NCBI GenBank assembly: GCA_951217055.1
Contig: OX578276.1
Coordinates: 115,566,754 to 115,630,753, forward strand
Direction of reading: 5' to 3'
Source of the DNA: Gerris lacustris
Lineage: Eukaryota > Arthropoda > Insecta > Hemiptera > Gerridae
DNA length: 64,000 bases
The position numbers and the translations under genes are program-made. Numbering within the stretch: the stretch's first letter is position 1; each line of letters starts with the position of its first letter. Under the pieces are notes generated by a model, which did no database searches, was not told where the DNA came from, and worked only from the letters and a program-made list of their open reading frames with translations. Positions 33,247-43,900 of the stretch are shown piece after piece.

Positions 33247-33788
33247 GTTTTTTTTATACTCGTTAATATACAATATGGGAACACATTTTTTTATGGTCAC
33301 ACTGCTTACCTCTTTTAGTGAAGGTGCTCTATTTCACAATGTATTTTATAAAATGCACAATTCCAAAAAAGACTACTTCACTACATATACGCAACACACC
33401 CTTAACTGGATTTTGTACTCAAAGCGAAATCGAATAAACCGTATGTTTAACGACTATATTTAAACAGGACCAACTTTGTGAGCTAGTTTAATAGTGAAAC
33501 CATTTTTCAGTTAGTTTAGCTCATTAGCCTGGAGCTAATTGCCTCAATCGGGGTCCCAATATATAAAACACGTTTTTCCCTCGTCGTTCAAAGCAACGGC
33601 TCTCAATAACCTGTTCGGAAAACAGTATTAAATTTATATCTAGCTCACACTGGCAAACAGTTTATATAAATTGTTTCTTTTACTACTTTTTTTCGCTTGT
33701 GTATTTTATTATTGTTTTAAATAACTTTATTATAATTTTGTCTTTCCTTCTTTTAATCAAATTTCACTCTTAATTACTTTTATATATT
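33247..33788. other. No gene recognised
   Basis: AT-rich spacer between two family-D copies; no supportable feature. Confidence 0.5.
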
Positions 33789-34377
33789 TTTGCTTCCGAG
33801 CTTACCGAAGGTAACGGAAGCATTGTGTTCACTTTTGAGAACGAAAAAGTTTTATGCCTCCGATTTTAAGAATTCCAAGACAGAAATCCGTTTCAGACAT
33901 CAGGGAACATTTTTGGTTCCGTGTCTGTCTGTCTGTCTGTCTGTCGGTCTGTGTGTCCGCGAATCATGAAACGTGCGACGATAACTTGAGTAAATGTGGA
34001 CCGATTTTGATGAAATTTGCTAGACATGTTCATTTTACCAATGCCCAGGACGAGTTCGTTGGACAACGTAATCCGTTCAAGCGTTCACGCGTAACGCTAT
34101 CGTAAACGTGAACTTCAAATTTAAAATTGGAATTTTAGGCCGGGAAAAAAATCAAGCTTCATCTATTCAATGAGAAGAACATTTTTTTCAAATACAATTT
34201 TTTAGTAAAACCAACAGCGACACCGCTATGAAGGGTTAAAGATCGCTAAAACTATTAATAGTTTTAGGCAATATAACAATAAAGTAATATAACGTTATTG
34301 TTAATGTTAATATAACAATAAAGTACATGATAGGATGCGAGGAAGCTATGTGCCACACTAATTGGCAGTCTATTTTT
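33789..34377 (+). repeat. Family D copy, left arm of 1.5-kb palindrome
   Basis: Complete copy from the GCTTCCGAGC hairpin end to GGCAGTCTATTTTT. Its reverse partner at 34703-35285 is highly similar over the whole length, so the two form an inverted repeat around a 325-bp spacer. Confidence 0.85.
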
Positions 34378-34702
34378 ACTTATTTAACGGTTTGTTTACT
34401 TTTTCGTGTACGTAGTATACATACATAACGAGAACGTATTGTGATGACGCCTAAATTCGATTTTCAGATGTTGATAAATTTATTTGTTATAACGTCCACT
34501 GAGTAGAAAAAAGTTGTTTTTAAAATGTCGTTTGAGCTTTCATTTGATACATCACTCAAAATATAAAATAATAAAAATTTGGGCGCACTGCGCATATGCG
34601 CCCTAAAAATTAGCAATTTATAAGCAGTGGGAATCACTATCTCATTTTCTCTATTTTCTATAGTTCACCATATATTAGAGCTGATTTTTGTTTAGATTAA
34701 TA
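34378..34702. other. Spacer of the family-D palindrome
   Basis: 325 bp between the inverted family-D copies. Contains a CATTTGATACATCACTCAAA block like family E and the short palindrome GCGCATATGCGC within a GGGCGC/GCGCCC context at about 34585. No coding sequence. Confidence 0.6.
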
Positions 34703-35285
34703 AAAAATAGACTGCCAATTATTGTCGCACATAGCTTCCTCGCATGCTATCATGTACTATACCAATTATTGTTATATTACTTTATTGTTATATTGTTCAT
34801 TTTATAAAAACTATTAATAGTTTTAGCGATCTTTAACACTTCATAGCGGTGTCGCTGTTGGTTTTACTAAAAAATTGTATTTGAAAAAAATGTTTGTCTC
34901 ATTGAATAGATAAAGTTAGATTTTTTCCCCGACCAAAAATTCCAATTTTAAATTTAAAGTTCACGTTTACACGAGCGTTACTCGTGAACGCTTGGACGGA
35001 TAACGTTGTCCAACGAACTCGTCCTGGGCATTGGTAAAATGAACATATCTACCAAATTTCATCAAACTCGGTCGACATTTACTCAAGTTATCGTCGCACG
35101 TTTCATAATTCGCGGACACACAGACCGACAGACAGACAGACAGACAGACACGAGACCAAAAATGTTCCCCGATGTCTGACACGGATTTCTGTCTTGGAAT
35201 TTTTGAAATCGGAGGCATAAAAGTTTTTCGTTCTCAAAAGTGAACACAATGCTTCCGTTACCTTTGGTAAGCTCGGAAGCAAAAA
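34703..35285 (-). repeat. Family D copy, right arm of 1.5-kb palindrome
   Basis: Minus-strand complete copy, ending on the plus strand with CCTTTGGTAAGCTCGGAAGC. See 33789-34377. Confidence 0.85.
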
Positions 35286-35790
35286 TTCTAAATTTATGTT
35301 TAAAATTAATAAATTTTTATTTTAAGCCCGTGACGACTTGATTAATTTTATATTTAGAAGAAAAAATATATTATTTTCATATTTAGGGATTAATTTTATA
35401 TCTAGAAAAAAAATTTAGATATATATATCCAACTATAAAAACAAACGTATCAAAATAAGTGTTGTCTTAGCTTAGCAATAACAAATAATTTCGAGGTGAG
35501 TCGTCACCGTTGGGACTCTAATGAATTATATAAATGATTGGTGCTAATAATAATAGTTTGCCAATTTATGTGGCTAATTCATCGCATCCGATTATATTGG
35601 ACGAATGGTCAAATGAGAGACCGTTTCGATTCCCAGTGGGGTCACGTGTTACATTTTTTTTTAAGTAATTTTAAATTTGCCCTGACGGTGGGATCTAATT
35701 TGGGACAATTTGTGGATTACTTTGAATAAACCATTTAAATTTCTTGCTTGATTACTTTTAATGATGTAGGTGTTAGTAAAACAAAGTTTG
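35286..35790. other. No gene recognised
   Basis: AT-rich. A TTCGATTCCC motif at about 35626 resembles a tRNA B box, but no A box or cloverleaf could be drawn. Confidence 0.5.
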
Positions 35791-35799
35791 TGAGTATGC

Positions 35800-36300
35800 G
35801 GAAAGGAAAACAAGGGGCGCAGAAGAGATTAGTATGGGACTAATAATAGTGAGCTGGCTAATTATAACCTACCATCCAAATTTCATTAAAACAGACGATT
35901 GTTAAAACAGACAGTTGTTATGATATGATGGTTTGTAAATTTTTAACGACAGACGGACACAAGACCAAAACTGTTTTCTGATGTCTAAAAAAATGTCCGT
36001 CTAGGAATTGTTTTATTCTGTGATATAAAAACTGTTTTTCTTTCGAATGATCACAATGCTTCCGTTACCTTTGGGTAAGCTCTGAAACAAAATAAAAATT
36101 TTATGTGCACGGGAGAGACATCCATTTGAATAACAATTAGTCTTTAAGATATAATGGCTCGTATAAATGTTGACGGATAGACAAACAAACAGACGAGACC
36201 AAACATGCCCCTTCACGTCTGAACCACCCAAGTAATTTTGAATTTGAAGACACATAAATTTTCTTTTTTCAGAATATCACAATGTTTTCGTTTTATTCTG
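35800..36300 (-). repeat. Family D fragments, two in tandem
   Basis: 35800-36092 and 36105-36300 each end with the family-D sequence ATCACAATG-CTTCCGTTACC or a diverged form, preceded by the CAGACGGACACAAGACC and GATGTCT blocks. Both are on the minus strand and incomplete. Confidence 0.6.
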
Positions 36301-36481
36301 TTCAAGGACTAATCTTCATGTGTTAAACCCTTATCATTTCTAATGTGTCAAATAACCCTGATACGATTTATATGGGGATGAATTTATTATTCCATTGGAG
36401 TTCTGTTAGCTGTTGATGGGACCAGAGCAGAGAGGGATTAACTGAAGCGTGAGGCTGTCCAGAGATGTAGATTCGTTTCAA

Positions 36482-36770
36482 TTAGTCCATATTTGATTGA
36501 GGTAGACAACACCCTACGAGATGCCAATAAATTAGATATAGTTGCGGCAGATAGCCGCCGCACACAGTCCATAATAGGCAATCAACGGAACCTATACCGA
36601 TAATGTCCTCGACGAATTTACCCGTGGAGTAATGACCAGAGAGCTTTGCGGTGGAAAATACAGATACAATATAGCTCTTGCAGGTAGACAAACAATATCC
36701 CTTCGCAGACACCAGACTTAGCAAATGATAAATTATTCCAATTGAATCACTTACCTCCATATTCCATCAC
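36482..36770 (-). other. Open frame with possible splice sites, unassigned
   Basis: A 92-residue minus-strand frame in sequence free of the local repeats. On that strand GAATATGGAG is followed by GTAAGT (donor-like, about 36748) and a pyrimidine-rich TGTCTACCTGCAAG (acceptor-like, about 36684) follows. The translated product (VSVFSTAKLSGHYSTGKF) matches nothing I know. It could be an exon or chance. Confidence 0.15.
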
Positions 36771-37022
36771 CTGCAGGCTGTCTTGGGGAGTACAAAATAT
36801 ATCTTTATCTACGATTGATACGAAATATAAACATTATATCTTTGTTTAGATGCGTAGAAAGTGATTATTTACGTACTTGTATTCATTGCGCATGCGCGTC
36901 TCATAGTTCTGAAGAATTCTTCAGCTTTACGCACGCTTAGTGAGTTTGTTTACATTTAACAAAACTAATTTGGTGTTCTTTTATTAAAGTAACTGTTTAT
37001 ATCGAGTTTTTAGTGAAAAACA

Positions 37023-37190
37023 ATGAGTGAATCAAGTGACTTTGACGAAAATGTGGAGAATAATAATCCTCCAGAAATAATTAATTCGGCAAAAAAATAC
37101 AACTAATGAATGAATGCCATCTTTATCAAGAGAGAGATACGAACTTACATACAGCAAGTTTATTTGTTTCTGTATTTATTATTTAAATCT
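37023..37190 (+). pseudogene. Crypton-like ORF N-terminal fragment (tentative)
   Basis: ATG at 37023 (context AACA) starts a 27-residue acidic peptide MSESSDFDENVENNN...; after a stop, a second frame from 37114 reads MPSLSRERYELTYSKF. An acidic start followed by a PxKSxERYxxxYxxF motif is the usual N-terminus of tyrosine-recombinase-like ORFs of Crypton-type elements in insect genomes. Only this beginning is present; a hairpin MITE follows at 37216. Recognition is by motif memory and is tentative. Confidence 0.35.
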
Positions 37191-37215
37191 AACAATCGTA
37201 GATAAAGTACGGTAC

Positions 37216-37328
37216 GCAACTCGTGCGAAAACGGCATTTTGCATTGCTCGTGTGGTTTTACCACCCTCGCTATCGCTCGGGTGCAAACTCCACACTCGCA
37301 TGCAAAATGCTACTTTCCGCACTCGACG
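37216..37328. mobile_element. GC-rich hairpin MITE (~113 bp)
   Basis: Left GGCATTTTGCATTGCTCGTG and right, inverted, GCATTTTGCATGCGAGTG. The centre contains ACCACCCTCGC / GCTCGGGTG. Stem-rich, CpG-rich and short; no coding. Confidence 0.7.
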
Positions 37329-37404
37329 CGTAATGTACTATTGTCTATTAACTGCTTTAATATTCGTGTAGTTTATATGTATGTTTTTATTTTATCCCAA
37401 ATTG

Positions 37405-38110
37405 TTGCCTCTGAGCTTACCAAAGGTAACGGAAGCATTGTGATCATTCTTAAGATAATTTTTTTTATGTCTCCAAATTTTAATATTATTAAAATTCGAA
37501 ATTTCCTTGACAGAAATGTGTCAGATACCAGGGTAAATATGTGGTTAAGTGTCCGTTTGTTGTTGGTCGCTACGTCATTTTTGCGAACCACTATATCTAT
37601 AAACACTGCTTGTCCGATTTTTATGAAATTTTGACCCTGCTGGAAATCCAATCAGGTCCAATAACCAAACTTTCAATTCCTAGTGGGGGGTTACATTATT
37701 ATTATGGATTATTTTTAATGCTCACATACTCAGCTATTTCTATCATCTATCTTTACAGTCTTTTAAGCATGTAATCAATGTTCTGTGATCAATCTTCAAA
37801 TATCATGGAACATTTTTGGTTTAGTGCCTGTCTGTAAATCTGTTCCTAATTTCTTTTTGGCCATATCTTAAAAACAATGCTCACGCTCTGATTTTGCTGA
37901 AATTTAGATGGTGGTTTACAATTAACCCATTGTTGGTTTCATATTAATTTCACCATCTATACTCATTGCTTTCCCTTCTGCATGCGCACAATTTGTTTTA
38001 TTAACCCTATATCTTTAAAAGTACTCATTAGATTTTGAAGAAATTTGGATGGTTTCATATCATTTTAACCGTCTGCGTACATTTAACATTGAATACAAAA
38101 ATTGGTAAAG
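37405..38110 (+). repeat. Family D, diverged copies
   Basis: 37405-37680 begins CTCTGAGCTTACCAAAGGTAACGGAAGCATTG, and 37795-38110 holds CATGGAACATTTTTGGTTTAG, CCCATTGTTGGTTTCATATT and TTAAAAGTACTCATTAGATT in family-D order. Both are incomplete. Confidence 0.65.
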
Positions 38111-38184
38111 ACGTGAAGTCTCACGTAAAAAGGGTTTCGTTGGTATTGTGAACACAAAATTAGAAGGGGGGGGAGAGACAATTG

Positions 38185-38875
38185 TTTTTGACAAAATGCC
38201 GAGCAAAATTAAACGTTAACCACAAGTGCTATACATTTTTGTAATCTACTCTTCAATACCTTTCATTTGATACCCCCTCAAAATTAAAAAAAAAAAAAAA
38301 ATTTCGAGTGACGTGAATTATCCGCCATCTTGGATTTCCAGTAAATCAGATCTAATTGCTAATCTTATTTTTTCTATGGCCCAGCAGACCACACATTTTG
38401 CATATTTTTTTATATTTTTAGTAACAGCGGAAATTCGATTTTAGGGGGGGGGGGGGGGCATGCAAAATTTCTATGTTTTTTACAAAATGGCACCGAAAAT
38501 TAAACACTATCCCTAATTGGTATATATATTTGTAATCTACTCTTCAATACCTTTCATTTGATACCCCACTCAAAATTTTAAAAAAATATTTTTTCTCCCG
38601 TGATATCAGCCGCAGGGGGAGGGGAACACGCAAAATTTCGATGTTTTTTGACGAAATGGCGCCGAAAATTAAACACTATCCCCAAGTGGTATATATATTT
38701 GTAATCTACTCTTCAATACCACACTATCTCTAAGTGGTATATATATTTGTAATCTACTCCTCAATACATTTCATTTGATACCCCACTCAAAATTTAAAAA
38801 ATTTTTTTTTTTTTGAGTGACGAATTATCCGCCATCTTGGATTTCCAGTAGATCAGATCAAATTGCTAATAAATT
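38185..38875 (+). repeat. Family E, three tandem-like copies
   Basis: Units near 38185, 38445 and 38630 share GAAAATTAAACACTATCCC, GTAATCTACTCTTCAATACC, TTTCATTTGATACCCC and ATTATCCGCCATCTTGG. The third has an internal duplication of the GGTATATATATTTGTAATC part (38688 and 38738). G runs occur near 38167 and 38443. Related copies lie at 41600-41958 and, reversed, 46930-47290 and 51530-51620. Confidence 0.75.
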
Positions 38876-39149
38876 GCTAAGAAAAAAACCCATTTCTTCA
38901 ATCCAAATCCAATGTTTTCTTATCAGTTATTATAAAATGTCTTTAAAAAGGAAATTCAGGGGGAGGGGGGTAGGACAGCAAGTCGAAACTATGTAGGGGG
39001 CCCGCACCACAAATCCAGCCTATGGGCCCTCAGATCCTGATAGCACTGAACCTGGTTTTAATGTTTTTAATTTTATATTGTTTACTAAACACGCAACACG
39101 CATATGTATTTCGGGCACGTGCATCAGAGTTACCTGCTTTATAAAATGG

Positions 39150-39205
39150 GAAAATAGACCGTCAATTAGTGTGGCACATAGCTTCCTCGCATCCTATCAT
39201 GTAAT
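39150..39205 (-). repeat. Family D terminus, solo
   Basis: AAAATAGACCGTCAATTAGT then GTGGCACATAGCTTCCTCGC and ATCCTATCATGTA: the non-hairpin end of family D, interrupted by the following (TA)n. Confidence 0.75.
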
Positions 39206-39207
39206 TT

Positions 39208-39323
<116 letters not shown>

Positions 39324-39536
39324 CTGGGCGCTCGATTTGAGGCGGAACGGCGTTCCGGGACCTCTCTCTCTCTACTAAAATTTGCACTTAGAGTGTGGGT
39401 TTATGTCTAAAGCTGCTTAAAATGCTGTTTTAGAACGTTTATTTTTTAAATTTTTCCCGGGGGAGGAGCCCCCTACTGTGGGGGGGGGAGAGGGTAGGTT
39501 GTAGTTCCGGCACCTCAATTTCTAAATCAAGCACTG

Positions 39537-39546
39537 TATATATATA

Positions 39547-39638
<92 letters not shown>
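39537..39638. repeat. (TA)n microsatellite
   Basis: About 50 TA units with a TTT interruption near 39550. It is separated from the previous tract by 217 bp, including a short G run at about 39481-39488. Confidence 0.97.
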
Positions 39639-39640
<2 letters not shown>

Positions 39641-39644
39641 TATA

Positions 39645-40075
39645 TGAATTTCTAGCGGATTTCTTGTAAGCACGATTGCTCTCGAACGAATTGACGTATC
39701 AAAATAAAACTTTCACCGAAAAATCAAGCTCGTTGATAAGGATCCCTATTAAATAATGGGACATTTATGACGTCATTAACCCCTCCTGATGAGTCACCAA
39801 AATACAAAAAATCAAATGAGGTTTCGCTTCTTTTGTTTTTTGGGTCCTAAATCTAAAAAATGAGTTACCATAGCATTTCGAATAATAATTTAGTAATAAT
39901 AATAATAGTAATAATAATAATTTCTAGCGGATTTCTTGTAAGCATGATAACGCTCGAACGAATTGACGTATTAAAATGAAACTTGCACCGTAAAATCAAG
40001 CTCGTTGAGATGAGGATCCCTATTCAAAATGGGATATTTATGACGTCATCAACCCCTCCTGTCGAGGGTTCAGCA
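39645..40075 (+). repeat. Direct repeat pair TTTCTAGCGGATTTCTTG
   Basis: Units of ~150 bp at 39649-39800 and 39923-40065: TTTCTAGCGGATTTCTTGTA, CGAACGAATTGACGTAT, AAATCAAGCTCGTTGA, GGATCCCTATT, TTTATGACGTCAT and CCCCTCCTG, in the same order. Class unknown. Confidence 0.8.
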
Positions 40076-40088
40076 AAGAATAAAAATA

Positions 40089-40362
40089 ATCCTACCGCGG
40101 GGTTCCGCAAGCCGAGCGAATTTCCATTGGAAATTTGTGGTTCAATGTTGTGCAGTTAAAACTTCTTTTAAACTACTACGATAATGTTTAACTAAGCAAT
40201 ATTCTAAATACCCTAATCCAACTAAAATAATTCTTTTAAATTATCTTAATTTAAAATAACACACACAATGGTAGTAGTTATGAAGGAAGTTTAAACTGTA
40301 CAACATTGAACTTCAAATTGCCAATGGAAATTCGCTCGGCTGGCGGAACCCCGCGGTAGGAT
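40089..40362. mobile_element. 274-bp MITE with GC-rich inverted ends
   Basis: Ends ATCCTACCGCGGGGTTCCGC and GCGGAACCCCGCGGTAGGAT, perfectly inverted. Homology continues ~65 bp inward through GAGCGAATTTCCATTGG and TTCAATGTTG. The centre is AT-rich and non-coding. It lies between the repeat pair to the left and a family-D copy to the right. Confidence 0.8.
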
Positions 40363-40371
40363 TTTTTTTTT

Positions 40372-40855
40372 ATCTGTCAAAATTGTTTTGAGTTTTTAAA
40401 TTAAATAAAGTATCAATTTATCAAAAATGAAAGAGCGCAGACGGTTGAAATTAATCTGGGGCTATCTCCAGGGTACTTTCGACAAATCATGCAAATTTCA
40501 TTTGAATCAGTTGAGCACTTTTGAAGATATAGATGTAAATAAATGTTTGTTTGTGCTTATGTGGAAAAGAAATAAATGGTCGCAGAAGGTTACAACTAAT
40601 ATGGGACCAACAATGGGCTAATTATGACCTACCATCCAAATTTTATTCAAATCAGCCGAGTAGTTTTTAAGAAATTGTGGTTCGCAATCTTTGAGCTACA
40701 ACCGACTGACAGACACGGGACCAAAACTGTTCTCTGATGTCTGAAACGGATTTCTGTAATGGAATTTTTGAAATCGTAGACTTAAAATATTTTCGTTCTT
40801 CAGGACGATCACACAGCTTCCATTACCTTCGGTAAGGTCGGAAGGAAAACTGTAG
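40372..40855 (-). repeat. Family D copy, long variant
   Basis: Starts in TCTGTCAAAATTGTTTTGAG and runs through GGGACCAACAATGGGCTAAT, ACCTACCATCCAAATTTTATT, the GACAGACACGGGACC block and ends CTTCCATTACCTTCGGTAAG. The long variant contains ~450 bp not present in the copies at 32693-35285. Confidence 0.7.
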
Positions 40856-41027
40856 AAACAATAAAATATTGAATTAATTTGGGACACGACTATTTATCAT
40901 TTATTTATTTTTGAGGTTGCGAAATTCAAGATTTTTTTTCACCATGATGGAATATTTTAATAATAGATGTAATAAATATTATGATCAAATAAAAAAAAAA
41001 ATCATAAAATTGATTTTACTTAAATAA

Positions 41028-41550
41028 AATAGACTGCCAATTGGTGTGGCACTTAGCTTCCTCGCATCCTATCCGCGTGCATATTGATTTTATGCTTTTA
41101 CAAGCCATTATTGTCTAATTGGTTTAATTTTTTCCCCCGTTTTTTTTAATCTTTCAAAATTGTTTGGATTTTTTACACGAATTAAAGTATCAATTTAGCA
41201 AAAGTTAAAGAGTGTAGACGTTTCAAATTAATCTAGGGCTATCTGCGGGTTACTTTCGATAAACTATAACAGTATCATCCAAATCAGATAAGTACTTTTG
41301 AAGCTATAGGTGTAAATAAATGTATGTTTGTGCGCATGTGGAAGAGAAACAAATAGGCGCAGAAGGTTGAAACTTATATGGGACCAACAATGGGCTTATT
41401 ATGACCTACCACCCAAATTTCATTAAAATTGAACGTGTAGTTTTTAAGATATGGTGGTTCGCAAAAATTGAATGACAGACCGACAGACAGACCTGAATGT
41501 CTGAAACGGATTTCTGTCTTGGAATTTTTGAAATCGCCCATCAGATTTGA
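41028..41550 (-). repeat. Family D copy, truncated at the hairpin end
   Basis: Begins AAAATAGACTGCCAATTGGT, then GTGGCACTTAGCTTCCTCGC, GGGACCAACAATGGGCTTAT, GACAGACCGACAGACAGACC, and stops in GGAATTTTTGAAATCG before the terminal hairpin. Confidence 0.7.
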
Positions 41551-41599
41551 AATCAGCCCATCAGACCGCTCATTTTTCATATTTTTTTGTATTTTTAGT

Positions 41600-41958
41600 T
41601 GCAGCAGAAATATAGTTTTAAGGGGGGAGGGGGGGACGCAACATTTTTATGTTTTTTGACAAAATGGTGGGGAAAATTAAATGCTTTCTACAATTGTTAT
41701 ATATTTTTGTAATCTACTCTTCAAAACCTTTCATTTGATACCCCACTCAAAATTTAAAAAAACATTTTTTTTTGCATGACGTGAGTTATCCGTCATTTTA
41801 ACAGCTGATAATTTTGAATTCGCTATATTTTTCCTGTGTGTGCGTCAAAACGATCTTTAATATTGGAAAGTTCCATGTTTTTATCTCTTTTTTTTCAAAA
41901 GTTATTGGAACCGTACAGAGTGACAGACAGATGAACGAAACTATAAGGGTTTCTTTTT
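41600..41958 (+). repeat. Family E copy
   Basis: GTAATCTACTCTTCAAAACC, TTTCATTTGATACCCC, then TTATTGGAACCGTACAGAGT and ACTATAAGGGTTTC. The reverse of the same order lies at 46930-47290. Confidence 0.65.
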
Positions 41959-42626
41959 AGGGTCCGTAGGCAAAACCAAGGACCCTTATATTTTCCTGCG
42001 TGTGTCTGTCCGTCCGTCCTGTCGCATGCTCTCACGGCTACACCTTTCGTCCGATCACTTTGAAATTTGGCATGTATGTGTCTTGTACCTACCCACATAT
42101 TTTAAAAATATAGCGACTTAAAAAAAATATTTTTCAAAAACATTAGGGGAAAAAAACTTAGGGTTAAAAATTTAACATTTTTTTGTTTTATTTTACATTC
42201 GTCGAGCTGATTACAAAAATATATAATTCTTTGGATATATATTACTTTGATAGGGCGAGCGTAGGCGAGTTTGAAGCGGGTGTGAAACGTGTCCCCCCCT
42301 CCATCTCTCTTATGTGAAGTGCAAAAAATCTGAAAAAATTTCTGAATATTCTTCGACCAAAAGTAAAGATACCACTTTTTGGAAATTTCGAAAAAATTTT
42401 TTTTTATTTTTTATTGACAAAATACGTTTTTTTATAATTATGATCTTTTCGATGTATTTATATGGTTGTAGTCCGGTTCAGTGGAAAAAAAATACTTTAA
42501 TCGGAAGTTTGTTTATGTGTTTTGAGAATATCAGACCCATAGGATAGTTCAAAATAACTTTTTAGCATTTTAAAAACACCATCAATAGGATACTACTTAA
42601 ACTATACAGTGTGGCCTACGGACCCT
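41959..42626. mobile_element. 668-bp element with perfect 13-bp TIR
   Basis: AGGGTCCGTAGGC at 41959-41971 and GCCTACGGACCCT at 42614-42626, perfectly inverted. The interior begins with a GTCTGTCCGTCCGTCC tract and shows no reading frame of note. No clear target duplication. This terminus type is common in insect repeats; superfamily not assigned. Confidence 0.7.
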
Positions 42627-43499
42627 CGCTGTGTGCTGACCAGCACACACTTAACCTGTTTATTTTGGTTTTACCAACGAAACCCTAAAAAAGCGTTACA
42701 CGGAGGTGTGCACTCAAACCTACCCGCTCTAGGTAGGGTCCCCCCCCCCCCCACCGCTCTTGGCAGGGCCTGTACACCCCTCCTCTCACGATCGGCTACC
42801 TGCCCCACGTCTCACTCTCTTCGCTTCTCGCTACCATTCCAGGAGTTTTGTTCTACTGCTCCGATTTGCACCGGACAAACGCCAAAACCCTTAGATTTTT
42901 TTATTCCAAATAAACTTACACACATATTTTTTATTTTTTTTTTTTCTTTATTATTTTTTATATTTGTTATACTATAATTTTGTGCATTTATTATAGAAAT
43001 ATGTAAAGTAGTCCACTTTGCTTTTTATATGCAATATTTTGCCTCCTCTTGAGGCATCTTCAGGCCTTAATTTTACTTTCTTGTTTATTTATTATATAGT
43101 TTATCCTTATGATATTTATTTTTTATTTTATATATTTTAACAAAACAACGTCTCCAGCTAGCTTTGCAATACACATTGTCACTAATTTATTATTACTATA
43201 TGTCAAAAACAACTAAAAAATATTTAATTTTGCATTTTATCGATAAGAAAACAAGTTCGCTTTATTTATACCCTATAGACCTAAATTAGAAAGTTTAAAA
43301 AATTTAAAATAAAGGGTAAAAGACGAGGATGATAAAAATATGTGTGAAGAAGCTATAAGATTACTTCTTAAGAAACTGGGAAAGAAGAAAAGTAATTTCT
43401 TTCTTCTTGCTCAACATATGGTCGATTTAATTCCTAATTTACTAATGCAAGAATCTGCACGCGAATTTTTTTTCTCATTTCTCATGTCTTTACTTTAGC
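42627..43499. other. No gene; C-rich block then AT-rich sequence
   Basis: 42700-42860 is C-rich with a C run at 42730-42740. An AAAAAAGCGTTAC motif near 42687 is the same motif that is repeated at 43510-43612. The rest is AT-rich and unassigned. Confidence 0.5.
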
Positions 43500-43509
43500 A
43501 CATAAACTC

Positions 43510-43612
43510 GAAAAGCGTTACCAAAAAACGACACTAAAAAGCGTTACCCAAAAAAATACACCAAGAAGCGTTACCAAAAACAACACTAAAAAACGACAGC
43601 AAAAAGTGTTAC
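43510..43612 (+). repeat. Motif array AAAAGCGTTACC
   Basis: AAAAGCGTTACC or a close variant at about 43511, 43536, 43566 and 43604, separated by AAAA-ACGACACT-type spacers of 14-27 bp. Followed by ATGAAAATGTCTCACTGTC. It is too irregular for CRISPR and lies in a eukaryotic context. Confidence 0.6.
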
Positions 43613-43727
43613 ATGAAAATGTCTCACTGTCTTACAGACTGGTATGCAAGAAGTTTTTTATTTATAATTTTTAAAAAAATTAATATTTTCTATTATATAC
43701 TATTTTTTTACATTTTAGTCTTCGTCA

Positions 43728-43900
43728 CAAGTCCGGGCACATTGAGACGCAGGGAAGGGCAGCACAGTTTTTTGCAACTGCAGAAAAATACGAAAACCGC
43801 GCGAATTGAGACGCCAGATCCACCAGCGTCTCAATTCGTGTAGTTTTGTATATATCTGCCCTGCAGTGCGTCGCCTGCAATGTGCGCCCGGGTTATAACT
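43728..43900. mobile_element. GC-rich nested hairpin MITE
   Basis: Outer arms ACAAGTCCGGGCACATTG and, inverted, CAATGTGCGCCCGGG; middle arms AGGGCAG / CTGCCCT; a perfect inner stem GAATTGAGACGC / GCGTCTCAATTC around 43803-43839. Non-coding. Confidence 0.7.

Noticed and set aside
32693..35285. 80-100-residue frames such as those containing CLSVCLSVCVSAN
   Set aside because: They are translations of family-D repeat copies, including its TGTC tandem, and occur in each copy.
35615..35645. tRNA gene from a TTCGATTCCC B-box-like motif
   Set aside because: No A box at the right distance and no acceptor stem; the same holds for GTTCGAATCCC at 50900.
43510..43612. CRISPR-like array
   Set aside because: Repeats are only ~12 bases, spacers irregular, no cas genes, and the context is eukaryotic.
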